Shown: piece by piece, positions 1 through 8,288 of the stretch
How the letters are laid out: every line of letters begins with the position of its first letter
How positions within the stretch are numbered: the stretch's first letter is position 1
Assembly (NCBI RefSeq): GCF_000507765.1
Contig: NZ_KI669401.1
Location: 248,001 to 312,000 of the forward strand
Direction of reading: 5' to 3'
DNA: 64,000 nt
Source: Streptococcus parasanguinis CC87K
GTDB lineage: Bacteria > Bacillota > Bacilli > Lactobacillales > Streptococcaceae
The notes under the pieces: generated by a model
Told to the model about the DNA's origin: nothing
The model's input: the letters and a program-made list of their open reading frames with translations, nothing else
Databases searched by the model: none
Program-made: the position numbers and the translations under genes

Positions 1-909
1 ACAAAAACTTCTCCAATCCAGTTTAAACTAGGAAATACAGATTTTTCATTTAATTATGAAAAAACAGCTGGAGAAGCTGGAGACTATGAGATGAAATACG
101 GTTACCAAGATAAGTCTGATCCAACCATTATCAAATGGCGGATTCTCTTAAATGCTCGCCAAGATATGCTTCGTGGAATGGTCATTAAAGACCAATTCGG
201 AGATGGCTTAACATTGGTTGAAGGGAGCTTACGCGCTGTTCGTTATGCTCCTGTAGAAGGTGGGATTAAGAACGAAGCTCAGATATTAAGTCTCCCAGTT
301 CTGGATAACTTTACTAAAAAAGCTGTTTTCAATAAGAATGCAGATGGAAAGATCACTGGTTTTACAATTGAATTTGGTGATAATTACAATTGGCCAATGT
401 ATATTGAATATTCTACAAAAGTGGCACCTGGAACGAAAGTCGGTGATGTTGTCCATAATACATTAACATGGACAGCAACCAATTTCCCAGCACCGCGTAG
501 TTTAACCCGTGAATTGAGATTGGAATCAGGAACCGGAGAGGGATTAGGTGAGAAAGAACAAACACCACCGACACCTAGCTCAACCTCCTCATCAAGTTCT
601 AGTTCTTCATCAAGCTCTAGTTCTTCATCAAGCTCTAGTTCTTCATCAAGCTCTAGTTCTTCATCAAGCTCTAGTTCTTCATCAAGCTCATCATCTTCAA
701 CGAGTTCCAGTTCTACATCGAACTCAACATCCACATCAAGTTCTTCATTGAAATCATCTTCATCTTCTGTTAAAGAAGAAGCCCCAAAACCTGGTAAGAA
801 AAAAGTTCTTCCAAGTACAGGTGAAAAGATGACACCGGTAGTTCTTGTCATGGGTGTCTTCCTAGCAATTCTATCGGTTGGTATTTTACGTGTAAGAAAA
901 GATTCTTAA
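1..909 (+). CDS. LPXTG cell-wall-anchored adhesin, 3' part (5' end outside window)
   Basis: The frame is open from the first base, so the N-terminus and signal peptide lie upstream. The visible 302 residues start with a beta-rich stretch (about residues 30-170) with the pattern W-R-I-x-L-N followed by a D-x-F-G-D-G turn. That is typical of the Ig-like collagen/fibrinogen-binding domains of Cna/Sdr-type adhesins. A linker of about 50 almost uninterrupted serines follows, then a Lys/Pro spacer, the sortase A motif LPSTG, a hydrophobic helix and a short basic tail (RVRKDS). It is therefore a wall-anchored surface protein whose binding region is held off the wall by a Ser stalk, possibly glycosylated. 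The ligand cannot be read from this fragment; the adhesin-fold call is by pattern only. Confidence 0.88.
   Translation, partial: TKTSPIQFKLGNTDFSFNYEKTAGEAGDYEMKYGYQDKSDPTIIKWRILLNARQDMLRGMVIKDQFGDGLTLVEGSLRAVRYAPVEGGIKNEAQILSLPVLDNFTKKAVFNKNADGKITGFTIEFGDNYNWPMYIEYSTKVAPGTKVGDVVHNTLTWTATNFPAPRSLTRELRLESGTGEGLGEKEQTPPTPSSTSSSSSSSSSSSSSSSSSSSSSSSSSSSSSSSSSSSSSSTSSSSTSNSTSTSSSSLKSSSSSVKEEAPKPGKKKVLPSTGEKMTPVVLVMGVFLAILSVGILRVRKDS
601..690 (+). repeat. Tandem 18-bp repeat coding for poly-serine (5 copies)
   Basis: Five consecutive copies of agttcttcatcaagctct run from 601 to 690. The last copy differs in one base, and a partial copy precedes it. Each copy encodes six serines, so gain or loss of copies would lengthen or shorten the stalk of the adhesin without breaking the frame. 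Confidence 0.9.
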
Positions 910-922
910 TATGATCAATGAA

Positions 923-948
923 AGATCAGACTTCTGTCTGGTCTTTTT
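923..948 (+). terminator. Rho-independent terminator of the adhesin gene
   Basis: A 9-bp stem (agatcagac with gtctggtct, one G-T pair) and a 4-base loop are followed by five T, just after the stop codon at 909. Confidence 0.8.
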
Positions 949-961
949 GTGTAGGCTCGAT

Positions 962-990
962 TTGAAAAATCCCCTATTTCGTGGTAAAAT
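962..990 (+). promoter_or_regulatory. Promoter of the DUF4044-obgE unit
   Basis: TTGAAA (962-967), a 17-bp spacer and TAAAAT (985-990) with a TG extension at 982-983. A perfect 8-bp inverted repeat (CCCTATTT at 972-979, AAATAGGG at 987-994) brackets the -10 region. Confidence 0.65.
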
Positions 991-1026
991 AGGGCTAATG
1001 AATTTATAGTAATCGAGGTATTAGAA

Positions 1027-1158
1027 GTGGCTTTTGGAGATAACGGAAAACGTAAAAAAACACCATTTGAAATGATCACGATGGTGGTCATTGTGATTAT
1101 GTTGATTGTAACGGTTGGTGCAATATTTGCAACCGCAATTGGTGCTCTTTCTTACTAA
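1027..1158 (+). CDS. Small single-span membrane protein, DUF4044 type
   Basis: A 43-residue protein with a GTG start. The N-terminus is short and basic (AFGDNGKRKKTPFE). One hydrophobic helix of about 25 residues follows, then SY at the C-terminus. The N-terminus probably faces the cytoplasm by the positive-inside rule. Tiny proteins of this shape lie directly upstream of obgE in streptococci and are classed as DUF4044; the function is unknown. It has its own good promoter and ends 33 bp before obgE, so the two are probably co-transcribed. Confidence 0.7.
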   Translation: MAFGDNGKRKKTPFEMITMVVIVIMLIVTVGAIFATAIGALSY

Positions 1159-1191
1159 GACGCACACAGAAATAAAGGAAATCATCTATTT

Positions 1192-2505
1192 ATGAGTATG
1201 TTTTTAGATACAGCCAAGATTAAGGTCAAGGCTGGAAATGGCGGCGATGGCATGGTGGCTTTTCGTCGCGAAAAATATGTCCCTAATGGCGGACCTTGGG
1301 GTGGTGATGGAGGTCGTGGTGGCAATGTCATCTTCGTAGTAGACGAAGGCTTGCGTACCTTGATGGACTTCCGTTATAACAGGCATTTCAAAGCCCAAAA
1401 TGGGGAAAAAGGAATGACCAAAGGGATGCACGGACGGGGAGCAGAAGATCTCTATGTACGAGTCCCTCAAGGAACGACAGTCCGAGATGCTGAGACTGGC
1501 AAGGTCATTACGGACCTAGTCGAGAATGGACAAGAGTACATTGTTGCCCACGGTGGCCGTGGCGGACGTGGAAACATTCGTTTTGCTACTCCTAAAAATC
1601 CAGCTCCAGAGATTTCTGAGAACGGGGAACCTGGTCAGGAACGCGAACTTGAATTAGAGCTCAAGGTCTTGGCAGACGTTGGTTTGGTTGGCTTCCCATC
1701 AGTAGGGAAATCAACTCTTCTTAGTGTCATCACTTCAGCCAAACCAAAGATTGGAGCTTATCATTTCACAACCATCGTTCCAAACTTGGGCATGGTTCGG
1801 ACACCGTCAGGTGAATCCTTTGCAGTCGCGGACCTTCCTGGATTGATCGAAGGGGCTAGCCAAGGTGTCGGACTCGGAACCCAGTTCCTTCGTCACATCG
1901 AGCGCACCCGTGTTATCTTGCATGTTATTGATATGTCAGCCAGTGAAGGACGTGACCCTTATGAAGACTATGTTCAAATCAATAAAGAGCTTGAAACCTA
2001 TAATCTTCGTTTGATGGAGCGACCTCAGATTATCGTGGCAAATAAGATGGATATGCCAGAAAGCCAGGAAAATTTGAAAGAGTTCAAGAAGAAATTGGCA
2101 GCCAATTACGATGAGTTTGATGAACTGCCACAGATCTTCCCGATCTCTAGTTTGGCGCATCAAGGTTTGGACAACTTGTTAGAAGCAACAGCAGAATTGT
2201 TAGACAAAACGCCAGAATTCCTCTTGTATTCAGAAGACGAAATGGCCCAAGAAGAAGTCTACTATGGCTTTGATGAAGACCAGCCAGCCTTTGACATCAG
2301 TCGGGATGACGATGCCGCTTGGGTCTTGTCTGGTGAAAAACTTGAAAAACTCTTTAATATGACGAATTTCGATCGGGATGAAGCGGTCATGAAATTTGCT
2401 CGTCAATTGCGTGGCATGGGTGTTGATGAAGCTCTCCGTGCGCGTGGGGCAAAAGATGGCGATATCGTCCGGATCGGTAAATTTGAATTTGAGTTTGTAG
2501 ATTAG
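1192..2505 (+). CDS. obgE: Obg-family GTPase (ObgE/CgtA)
   Basis: A 437-residue protein with the three-part Obg build. The glycine-rich OBG fold (about 1-158) has the GNGGDG and GGRGGRGN loops. The G domain has a P-loop GFPSVGKST (about 167-175), DLPGL (G3) and NKMD (G4). A C-terminal OCT domain starts near residue 360. Obg is an essential, slow GTPase that binds the 50S subunit and links ribosome maturation to (p)ppGpp and growth control. The length is normal for streptococci (about 434-437). The start ATG at 1192 follows an AAGGAAA stretch at a suitable distance. Confidence 0.97.
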   Translation: MSMFLDTAKIKVKAGNGGDGMVAFRREKYVPNGGPWGGDGGRGGNVIFVVDEGLRTLMDFRYNRHFKAQNGEKGMTKGMHGRGAEDLYVRVPQGTTVRDAETGKVITDLVENGQEYIVAHGGRGGRGNIRFATPKNPAPEISENGEPGQERELELELKVLADVGLVGFPSVGKSTLLSVITSAKPKIGAYHFTTIVPNLGMVRTPSGESFAVADLPGLIEGASQGVGLGTQFLRHIERTRVILHVIDMSASEGRDPYEDYVQINKELETYNLRLMERPQIIVANKMDMPESQENLKEFKKKLAANYDEFDELPQIFPISSLAHQGLDNLLEATAELLDKTPEFLLYSEDEMAQEEVYYGFDEDQPAFDISRDDDAAWVLSGEKLEKLFNMTNFDRDEAVMKFARQLRGMGVDEALRARGAKDGDIVRIGKFEFEFVD

Positions 2506-2556
2506 GATAGATCCCCAGCGGATCAAGGATTCCAAATAAGAAGTGAGGCTTTTTCA

Positions 2557-2721
2557 GTGGGAGATAAACCAATATCTTTTCGAGATGAAAATGGAAATTT
2601 TGTTTCAGCAGCCGATGTTTGGAATGCTGAAAAACTTGAAGAACTCTTTAATACGTTAAACCCTAAGCGCAAGTTGCGCTTACAAAGGGAAAAATTAGCA
2701 AAAGAAAACCAGCAGAAGTAA
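2557..2721 (+). CDS. Small conserved-looking hypothetical protein downstream of obgE
   Basis: A 54-residue ORF with a GTG start, 7 bp after a GTGAGG ribosome-binding site. The protein begins GDKPISFRDENGNFVSAADVWNAEKL and ends in a Lys/Arg/Gln-rich helix. It is strongly charged and has no membrane segment. It fills the gap between obgE (2505) and ridA (2740) with normal operon spacing, which argues that it is real. I do not recognise a family or function. Confidence 0.55.
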   Translation: MGDKPISFRDENGNFVSAADVWNAEKLEELFNTLNPKRKLRLQREKLAKENQQK

Positions 2722-2739
2722 ATAGACTTGGAGAATACT

Positions 2740-3123
2740 ATGGCAAAAACAATTCATACAGATAAAGCACCTGCAGCAATTGGACCTTATGTTCAAGGGA
2801 AAATCGTAGGGAATCTTCTCTTTGCAAGTGGACAAGTTCCCTTGTCACCTGAAACAGGTGAAATCATTGGAGAAACCATCCAAGAACAAACAGAGCAAGT
2901 CTTAAAGAACATTGGGGCTATTTTGGAAGAGGCTGGGACAGACTTTGACCACGTGGTGAAAACCACTTGTTTCTTAAGTGATATGAATGACTTTGTACCT
3001 TTTAATGAGGTCTATAAAACAGTCTTTACTACAGAGTTTCCAGCTCGATCTGCTGTTGAAGTAGCACGCCTGCCACGTGATGTGAAGGTTGAAATTGAAG
3101 TTATTGCGGAAATCAAAGCCTAA
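2740..3123 (+). CDS. ridA: RidA-family enamine/imine deaminase
   Basis: A 127-residue protein, the standard length for RidA/YjgF/TdcF. It begins TIHTDKAPAAIGPY, followed by the signature GQVPLSP. The conserved arginine of PARSAVEVARLP is near residue 105. RidA trimers hydrolyse reactive 2-aminoacrylate and related enamines released by PLP enzymes. The ATG at 2740 is preferred over an upstream TTG at 2728 because the ribosome-binding site TTGGAG overlaps that TTG and sits 6 bp before the ATG. Confidence 0.93.
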   Translation: MAKTIHTDKAPAAIGPYVQGKIVGNLLFASGQVPLSPETGEIIGETIQEQTEQVLKNIGAILEEAGTDFDHVVKTTCFLSDMNDFVPFNEVYKTVFTTEFPARSAVEVARLPRDVKVEIEVIAEIKA

Positions 3124-3144
3124 TAACCATTCAAAGACAAAAAG

Positions 3145-3185
3145 ACAGAGTGGAGAGCAGGAAACTGTAGGCCACTCTGTTTTAT
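3145..3185 (+). terminator. Terminator between ridA and rapZ
   Basis: A perfect 9-bp stem (ACAGAGTGG with CCACTCTGT) and an 18-base loop are followed by TTTTATTT. The rapZ ribosome-binding site GGGAGGAG starts just after it, so read-through may feed rapZ. Confidence 0.7.
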
Positions 3186-3200
3186 TTATGGGAGGAGAAA

Positions 3201-4091
3201 ATGACAGAAAGTAAGATTCAACTGGTCATGGTAACAGGGATGAGCGGTGCGGGTAAGACCGTCGCCATCCAATCGTTTGAGGATTTGGGTTACTTTACCA
3301 TCGATAATATGCCACCGGCGCTCTTGCTGAAATTTATTGAGCTCATGCGCCACAGTCCCGATAACAATAAATTAGCCGTTGTTGTGGATATGCGGAGCCG
3401 GTCTTTTTTCAATGAAATTCGCACCATTTTGGATGAATTGGACAACCAAGAAGACCTCGATTTCAAGGTCTTGTTCTTGGATGCCACTGATAGTGAGTTG
3501 GTAGCACGATACAAGGAAACCCGTCGTAGCCACCCACTAGCGGCAGATGGCCGTGTCTTAGATGGGATTACTCTAGAGCGCGAACTCTTATCCCCTTTAA
3601 AAAATATCAGTCAAAATGTAGTAGATACGACTGAGTTGACACCTCGTAATCTGAGAAAAACCATTGCAGAACAATTTGCCAGTCAAGACAATCAGCCAGA
3701 TTTTCGGGTTGAGGTCATGTCATTTGGGTTTAAATATGGCCTTCCGATCGATGCTGACCTTGTGTTTGACGTGCGTTTTCTTCCAAATCCCTACTACAAA
3801 TTGGAGCTTCGGAATTTAACCGGTCAAGATCCAGCTGTTTATGATTATGTCATGGATCACCCTGAATCAGAGGACTTTTACCGTCATCTTCATGACTTGA
3901 TCGTTCCTATTTTACCGTCCTATAAACGTGAGGGTAAATCCGTTCTCACCATTGCTATGGGATGTACCGGTGGGCAACACCGTTCAGTAGCCTTTGCAGA
4001 GCGCTTAGCACATGATTTAGAAAAAAATTGGCAGGTCAATTGCAGTCATAGAGACAAGGACAGACGGAAAGAAACGGTGAATCGCTCATGA
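3201..4091 (+). CDS. rapZ: RapZ-like nucleotide-binding protein (YvcJ)
   Basis: A 296-residue protein with a Walker A motif GMSGAGKT near residue 13, the family motif D(L/F)GY near residue 29 ([12 protein letters not shown]), and a conserved C-terminal domain with [10 protein letters not shown]. Homologues bind NTPs: E. coli RapZ is an RNase E adapter for small RNA decay, and Bacillus YvcJ is a GTPase affecting competence. The specific target in streptococci is not shown here. It overlaps yvcK by 4 bp (ATGA), the first joint of the rapZ-yvcK-whiA block conserved in Firmicutes. Confidence 0.95.
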   Translation: MTESKIQLVMVTGMSGAGKTVAIQSFEDLGYFTIDNMPPALLLKFIELMRHSPDNNKLAVVVDMRSRSFFNEIRTILDELDNQEDLDFKVLFLDATDSELVARYKETRRSHPLAADGRVLDGITLERELLSPLKNISQNVVDTTELTPRNLRKTIAEQFASQDNQPDFRVEVMSFGFKYGLPIDADLVFDVRFLPNPYYKLELRNLTGQDPAVYDYVMDHPESEDFYRHLHDLIVPILPSYKREGKSVLTIAMGCTGGQHRSVAFAERLAHDLEKNWQVNCSHRDKDRRKETVNRS

Positions 4092-5065
4092 GAAAACCTA
4101 AAGTAACCGTTATTGGAGGAGGAACAGGGATTTCTGTTATTCTCGATAGTCTGAGAAAGAAACCGGTCGATATTACTGCTATTGTAACCGTTGCAGATGA
4201 TGGCGGGAGTTCAGGTGAATTGCGGAAGAACATCCAAAAATTGACACCACCTGGGGATCTTCGAAATGTGCTGGTTGCCATGTCAGATATGCCTCGTTTT
4301 TATGAGAAGGTCTTTCAATACCGCTTTGCTGACGATGATGGCCCTTTGGCCGGACACCCTTTGGGAAACTTGATTATTGCAGGGATTTCAGAGATGCAAG
4401 GCTCGACCTATAATGCCATGCAGTTGTTAACCAAGTTCTTTCATACGACCGGCAAGATCTATCCGTCCAGTGATAGTCCCTTGACCCTTCATGCCGTCTT
4501 TCAAGATGGAAAAGAAGTGGTAGGAGAAAGCCACATTGCCAACTACACCGGCATGATTGATCATGTTTATGTGACCAATACCTTTGATCAAGAGCGTCCA
4601 AAAGCTAGTAAAAAAGTAGTGGAAGCTATTCTTGAAAGTGATATGGTCGTCTTAGGTCCTGGTTCGCTCTTTACCTCGATCCTTCCTAATTTGATGATCG
4701 ATGAGATTGGGAAAGCCATCCTTGAAACCAAGGCTCAGGTAGCCTATGTTTGTAACATCATGACCCAAAGAGGAGAAACCGAGCATTTCACAGACAGTGA
4801 CCACGTTGCCGTTCTCCATAAACATTTGGGAGAGAAGTTCATCGATACCGTCCTTGTCAATATCAATCAGGTTCCCGCAGCTTACATGAACAGTAACAAA
4901 TTTGATGAATACTTGGTGCAGGTAGAGCACGATTTCAAGGGGCTACACTCGCAAGTTCCCCAAGTGATTTCTTCTGATTTCTTGAAGTTGGTCAATGGAG
5001 GAGCCTTTCATGATGGTGAAAAAGTGGTCGAAGAGTTGATGCAGATCGTGCAGGTGAGAAAATGA
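4088..5065 (+). CDS. yvcK: YvcK-family gluconeogenesis factor
   Basis: A 325-residue protein of the CofD-like family with an N-terminal GGGTG nucleotide-sugar loop, VADDGGSSG near residue 38 and PPGDLRN. In Bacillus, YvcK binds UDP-sugars and is needed for cell shape and growth on gluconeogenic carbon sources; it acts on the cell-wall precursor pathway. It is translationally coupled to rapZ (4-bp overlap) and to whiA (4-bp overlap). Confidence 0.95.
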   Translation: MRKPKVTVIGGGTGISVILDSLRKKPVDITAIVTVADDGGSSGELRKNIQKLTPPGDLRNVLVAMSDMPRFYEKVFQYRFADDDGPLAGHPLGNLIIAGISEMQGSTYNAMQLLTKFFHTTGKIYPSSDSPLTLHAVFQDGKEVVGESHIANYTGMIDHVYVTNTFDQERPKASKKVVEAILESDMVVLGPGSLFTSILPNLMIDEIGKAILETKAQVAYVCNIMTQRGETEHFTDSDHVAVLHKHLGEKFIDTVLVNINQVPAAYMNSNKFDEYLVQVEHDFKGLHSQVPQVISSDFLKLVNGGAFHDGEKVVEELMQIVQVRK

Positions 5066-5979
5066 GTTTTACGGTTCGTGTAAAAGAAGAATTATTGTCT
5101 CTCAAGCGATTTGAAAAGAGTGAATTGGCTGCCATTATCAAGATGTCTGGAAGTCTTGGGATTTCAATGGGGGGCTTGACGCTCTCGGTAACAACAGAAA
5201 ATGCCAAGATCGCTCGCCATATCTATGAATTGTTGCATCATTTCTATGAGGCCAAATCGGATATCCGCCACCACCAAAAAACCAATTTGAAAAAAAATCG
5301 TGTTTACACAGTATTCTTGGATGAAAAGGTGGAAGAGATTCTAGCTGACTTGCATTTGGCAGATGCCTTCTTTGGGATTGAAACAGGTATTGATGCCAGT
5401 GTTTTAGAAGATGAAGTAGCCAGTCGTGCTTATCTTCGAGGGGCTTTTCTGTCGAGTGGTTCCATCAAGGATCCTGAAAAAGGAAAGTACCAGTTGGAAA
5501 TTCATTCTGTTTATACAGACCACGCGGAAGGAATTGCCCTTCTCATGCAAGGATTTTTACTAGATGCGAAAACCATCGAGCGGAAAAAAGGAGTGGTGAC
5601 CTATCTGCAACGAGCGGAAGATATTATTGATTTTCTCATTGTAGTAGAGGCCATGCAAGCCATGCAGGAATTTGAGTCTATCAAGGTCATGAGAGAGACG
5701 CGCAATGACGTCAATCGGGCCAATAATGCCGAGATGGCCAACATTCAGCGCACAGTCACAGCTAGCATGAAAACCATTAATAATATTAGTAAAATTGTGG
5801 ATACGGTCGGCCTAGGGAGTTTACCAAGTGACTTGCAAGAAGTTGCCTATATCCGGATGAACCATCCAGATTATTCCATCCAGCAGATCGCAGATAGCTT
5901 GCAACAACCTATTTCAAAAAGCGGCGTCAATCACCGCTTGCGTAAGATCAATAAGATCGCAGACGATTTAGACAAATAA
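5062..5979 (+). CDS. whiA: WhiA DNA-binding protein
   Basis: A 305-residue protein with the WhiA layout: an N-terminal LAGLIDADG-like region split into two halves (about 1-190, with [14 protein letters not shown]), then a C-terminal helix-turn-helix (about 220-300; [12 protein letters not shown]). Related proteins regulate sporulation genes in Streptomyces and affect cell division and chromosome segregation in Bacillus. The endonuclease catalytic acids are not expected to be functional in this family. It is the last gene of the block and a weak hairpin follows directly. Confidence 0.95.
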   Translation: MSFTVRVKEELLSLKRFEKSELAAIIKMSGSLGISMGGLTLSVTTENAKIARHIYELLHHFYEAKSDIRHHQKTNLKKNRVYTVFLDEKVEEILADLHLADAFFGIETGIDASVLEDEVASRAYLRGAFLSSGSIKDPEKGKYQLEIHSVYTDHAEGIALLMQGFLLDAKTIERKKGVVTYLQRAEDIIDFLIVVEAMQAMQEFESIKVMRETRNDVNRANNAEMANIQRTVTASMKTINNISKIVDTVGLGSLPSDLQEVAYIRMNHPDYSIQQIADSLQQPISKSGVNHRLRKINKIADDLDK

Positions 5980-5980
5980 A

Positions 5981-5997
5981 AAAGGCCAAAGGCCTTT
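5981..5997 (+). terminator. Short GC hairpin after whiA
   Basis: AAAGGCC-aaa-GGCCTTT starts 2 bp after the whiA stop. It has only three T, so it is a weak terminator. The same core recurs at 6245-6267. Confidence 0.5.
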
Positions 5998-6021
5998 CAT
6001 AATGAGGATAAAGTCTTTTTA

Positions 6022-6158
6022 AAAACTTTCCTTAGGTGAGTACGGACGTCAGCGAACTTCATAGAAGTTCCATGACTTAGTTTTGAGCCTAATGTCTCAA
6101 AACTCCCGAGTGCCTGAAACGTAATGTTTCAGGCACTTTTCTCACAGCGGAAAGTTTT
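6022..6158. repeat. Multi-hairpin element with long terminal inverted repeat
   Basis: The outer arms AAAACTTTCC (6022-6031) and GGAAAGTTTT (6149-6158) are perfectly complementary. Just inside them, GTGAG (6036-6040) pairs with CTCAC (6141-6145). Inside lie three consecutive hairpins: GAACTTC/GAAGTTC (6054-6070), AGTTTTGAG/CTCAAAACT (6079-6104) and an 11-bp perfect stem GTGCCTGAAAC/GTTTCAGGCAC (6110-6136). The fold is a four-way junction. No ORF is visible. It could be a small mobile repeat or a structured RNA; no second copy was seen in the window. Confidence 0.65.
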
Positions 6159-6244
6159 GTATTTTCTTGATTCATACTAAAAATAGGAACTCATTTTTAC
6201 TTCTTTGCAGAATCGATTAACTTAAAATAGTTTGACTTCAATTT

Positions 6245-6267
6245 AAAAAAGGCCAAAGGCCTTTTTT
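6245..6267. terminator. Bidirectional terminator between whiA and the NADP reductase gene
   Basis: AAAAAAGGCC-aaa-GGCCTTTTTT is a perfect palindrome with A and T flanks. It can stop transcription from either side and lies 2 bp beyond the stop codon of the minus-strand gene. Confidence 0.85.
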
Positions 6268-6268
6268 A

Positions 6269-7237
6269 TTATAAACTAGTTGAGTGCGTTGGTTGGACTT
6301 TCTTATCTGGATAGATGTAGTTGATGGCATTGTTTACGGCTGTTGGAGCTTCCCCCAGACCTGTAGCGATGAGATCAATCTTTCCTTCGTAGAAGCAGCA
6401 GTCTCCACAGGCATAAATTCCAGGAAGGCTGGTTTCTTGTTTCTGATTCACCTTGATTTTATGGCGTTGCAATTCTACACCCCATTCTTTCAAGTTTCCG
6501 ATTGAAGATTTAAAGCCATAGTTGACAAATAAGTGATCAATCGGGATGAGTTCGGTTTCATCGGCTTTAACTTTTGTGATTTCAAGATGAGTGGCATGAC
6601 CATTTTCGCCAATCAAGCGGCTAGGAACAAATGGTGTTTTGATGCTGACAGAAGATTGCTTGAGTTCTTCTACACTGTGTTCTAGGGCACGGAAGTTGTC
6701 CCGACGGTGAACGATTGTAGTTGGAGCAATCATATCAAAAGCAAGAGCCCAGTCCACAGCAGAGTCCCCACCACCAAGGACGGTCACCTGTTGTCCTTTA
6801 TATTGTTGGATGTTTGAAACATGGTAGTGGACGTTATCAAAGTCTTCAGCCCCCTCGATATCAAGAGCGCGTGGCTTAAAGGCACCGCCACCCATGGCAA
6901 TGATGACTGCTTTAGACTGATGAACCTGGCGAGAAGTAGTGATAGTGAAGAGGTCACCCTCTTTTTGAATATCCTCTACAGTTTCATTGAGGAAGATCGG
7001 CGTATCAAACCGTTCGACTTGCTCGATCAAGCGGTTGCTCAATTCTTCACCAGTCAAATTGGTAAAGCCAGGTACATCGAGGATACTCTTTTCTGGATAG
7101 AGAATAGCTGGTTGCCCTCCAAGTTGAGGTAAGGAATCAATCAGTTTGACTTTAACTTGGCGCATATTGCCATAAAAAGCAGCAAACAGACCAACTGGTC
7201 CGCCCCCAACAATCGTAATATCATAAATTTCTGACAT
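6269..7237 (-). CDS. Ferredoxin/flavodoxin-NADP+ reductase, type 2 (TrxB-like fold)
   Basis: A 322-residue flavoprotein with an N-terminal FAD loop GGGPVG (near residue 11), PQLGGQ, and a second Rossmann loop GGGDSA (near 156) for NADPH. The C-terminal FAD motif is YACGDC. The CxxC redox pair of thioredoxin reductase (normally just before the second nucleotide loop) is absent, which places it with the YumC-type ferredoxin/flavodoxin-NADP reductases. It is a stand-alone gene with its own promoter, convergent with whiA. Confidence 0.92.
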   Translation of the reverse strand: MSEIYDITIVGGGPVGLFAAFYGNMRQVKVKLIDSLPQLGGQPAILYPEKSILDVPGFTNLTGEELSNRLIEQVERFDTPIFLNETVEDIQKEGDLFTITTSRQVHQSKAVIIAMGGGAFKPRALDIEGAEDFDNVHYHVSNIQQYKGQQVTVLGGGDSAVDWALAFDMIAPTTIVHRRDNFRALEHSVEELKQSSVSIKTPFVPSRLIGENGHATHLEITKVKADETELIPIDHLFVNYGFKSSIGNLKEWGVELQRHKIKVNQKQETSLPGIYACGDCCFYEGKIDLIATGLGEAPTAVNNAINYIYPDKKVQPTHSTSL

Positions 7238-7267
7238 GGTATCTCCTTCAGGGTTTTCTTTGTTTCC

Positions 7268-7296
7268 ATTGTATCATAAAATAGGAGGATTGAAAA
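7268..7296 (-). promoter_or_regulatory. Promoter of the NADP reductase gene
   Basis: On the minus strand: TTTTCA (7291-7296), 17 bp, and TACAAT (7268-7273) with a TGA extension, 31 bp upstream of the start codon. Confidence 0.55.
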
Positions 7297-7353
7297 AGTC
7301 ATAAAAAAGAAATGGCATAAAGGCTAGGAAGGCTAGAAAAGTTTCAAAAGATC

Positions 7354-7382
7354 TTGACAGCCTCTTTAAAGTGTGATAAAAT
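7354..7382 (+). promoter_or_regulatory. Strong promoter of rpsU
   Basis: Consensus TTGACA (7354-7359), a 17-bp spacer and TAAAAT (7377-7382) with an extended TG at 7374-7375, 34 bp before the rpsU start. Confidence 0.88.
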
Positions 7383-7416
7383 AATTAAGATTTTAGGCTT
7401 GAAGGGAGTGAAAAAT

Positions 7417-7593
7417 ATGTCAAAAACAGTAGTACGTAAGAATGAATCTCTTGACGATGCTCTTCGTCGTTTCAAACGTGCGGTTACTAAAGCTGGTACT
7501 CTTCAAGAAACACGCAAACGTGAATTCTATGAAAAACCTTCTGTAAAACGTAAACGTAAATCAGAAGCAGCTCGTAAACGTAAAAAATTCTAA
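7417..7593 (+). CDS. rpsU: 30S ribosomal protein S21
   Basis: A 58-residue protein starting [20 protein letters not shown] and ending in a very basic [15 protein letters not shown] tail, the full S21 pattern. S21 sits on the 30S platform near the anti-Shine-Dalgarno sequence and aids initiation. The ATG at 7417 has GGGAGTG upstream. An in-frame ATG at 7354 falls on the -35 box and is not used. It lies in the classical rpsU ... dnaG-rpoD neighbourhood, but here mscL, in the opposite orientation, separates them. Confidence 0.97.
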
Positions 7594-7605
7594 TTGAATA
7601 CAAGA

Positions 7606-7626
7606 ACAGACCTCGGTCTGTTTTTT
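7606..7626 (+). terminator. Terminator of rpsU
   Basis: A 7-bp stem ACAGACC/GGTCTGT with a 2-base loop is followed by a long T run, 13 bp after the stop codon. Confidence 0.85.
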
Positions 7627-7648
7627 GTTTTTTTCATCCGTTAAAGAC

Positions 7649-7686
7649 AAAAAAACCGATCTTCTAGCTAGAAGATCGGATCTTTT
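7649..7686. terminator. Bidirectional terminator downstream of mscL
   Basis: A 24-base perfect palindrome (7656-7679) is preceded by seven A and followed by atcttttta. On the minus strand it ends mscL with a clean U tract. Confidence 0.8.
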
Positions 7687-7693
7687 TATCTGA

Positions 7694-8074
7694 TTATTTG
7701 TTTGCAAGCAAGTCGCGGATTTCAGTAAGCAACTCTTCTTGAGTAGGAGCAGGAGCTTCTTCTTCGACAGCTTCTTCTTTTTTACCAAGGTTTTGAGCTT
7801 TTTCAGCAGCTTTCACTACGAAGAAAAGAACAGTACCAACAACAAGGAAGTTGATCACAGCGCTCAAGAAGCTACCGTATGCAACACCGTTCCATGACAA
7901 ATTAGCAATCTTATCAACACCAGCAGCTTTCATAGCTGGTTTCAAAATAAGTGGAGTGATGATATCGTTAACAAGTGATGTTACGATAGCTCCAAATGCA
8001 GCTCCGATAACGACTGCTACAGCAAGGTCAACAATATTCCCACGAAGGAGAAAAGCTTTCAAATCTTTTAACAT
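7694..8074 (-). CDS. mscL: Large-conductance mechanosensitive channel MscL
   Basis: A 126-residue protein with the MscL layout: N-terminal amphipathic MLKDLKAFLLRGN, TM1 with the pore-lining VAVVIGAAFGAIV, a periplasmic-type loop, TM2 (about 75-95) and a cytoplasmic helix bundle rich in Glu/Ala (EEAVEEEAPAPTQEELL). It opens under membrane tension and releases solutes on hypo-osmotic shock. It is monocistronic with its own promoter and terminator. Confidence 0.97.
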   Translation of the reverse strand: MLKDLKAFLLRGNIVDLAVAVVIGAAFGAIVTSLVNDIITPLILKPAMKAAGVDKIANLSWNGVAYGSFLSAVINFLVVGTVLFFVVKAAEKAQNLGKKEEAVEEEAPAPTQEELLTEIRDLLANK

Positions 8075-8114
8075 ATCCTAAATATGTCCTTTCATAATAA
8101 TTTTTTACTATGAT

Positions 8115-8143
8115 AGTATAACGGAAAAATATTCGACTGACAA
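8115..8143 (-). promoter_or_regulatory. Promoter of mscL
   Basis: On the minus strand: TTGTCA (8138-8143), a 17-bp spacer and TATACT (8115-8120), 40 bp before the start codon. Confidence 0.75.
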
Positions 8144-8221
8144 GGAATATGCCTCATTTTTAAAAATTAGTGATAAAGGTTGAAAATCTTTTCTTTTATG
8201 TGTGAAATCGGTAGGAAAAAA

Positions 8222-8250
8222 TTTACTTTTACTAACTTTTAGTATAAAAT
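8222..8250 (+). promoter_or_regulatory. Possible promoter of dnaG-rpoD
   Basis: TTTACT (8222-8227), 17 bp and TAAAAT (8245-8250). A second candidate is the extended -10 TGGTAAAAT at 8267-8275, but it would leave almost no leader before the start codon. Confidence 0.45.
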
Positions 8251-8288
8251 ATAAAGTGATAATCTATGGTAAAATGGAGGCACTGTTT

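Noticed and set aside
384..851. Long minus-strand open frame opposite the adhesin stalk
   Set aside because: It is the antisense of the serine repeats (poly-Glu/Leu/Asp) and has no start signal; an artefact of low-complexity DNA.
5980..6268. Possible CRISPR or riboswitch in the whiA downstream gap
   Set aside because: The hairpins differ in sequence and spacing, there are no repeat-spacer units, and no known riboswitch core is visible.
7354..7593. 79-codon version of rpsU
   Set aside because: The first ATG coincides with the -35 box of the rpsU promoter; the 58-residue protein from 7417 is the normal S21.
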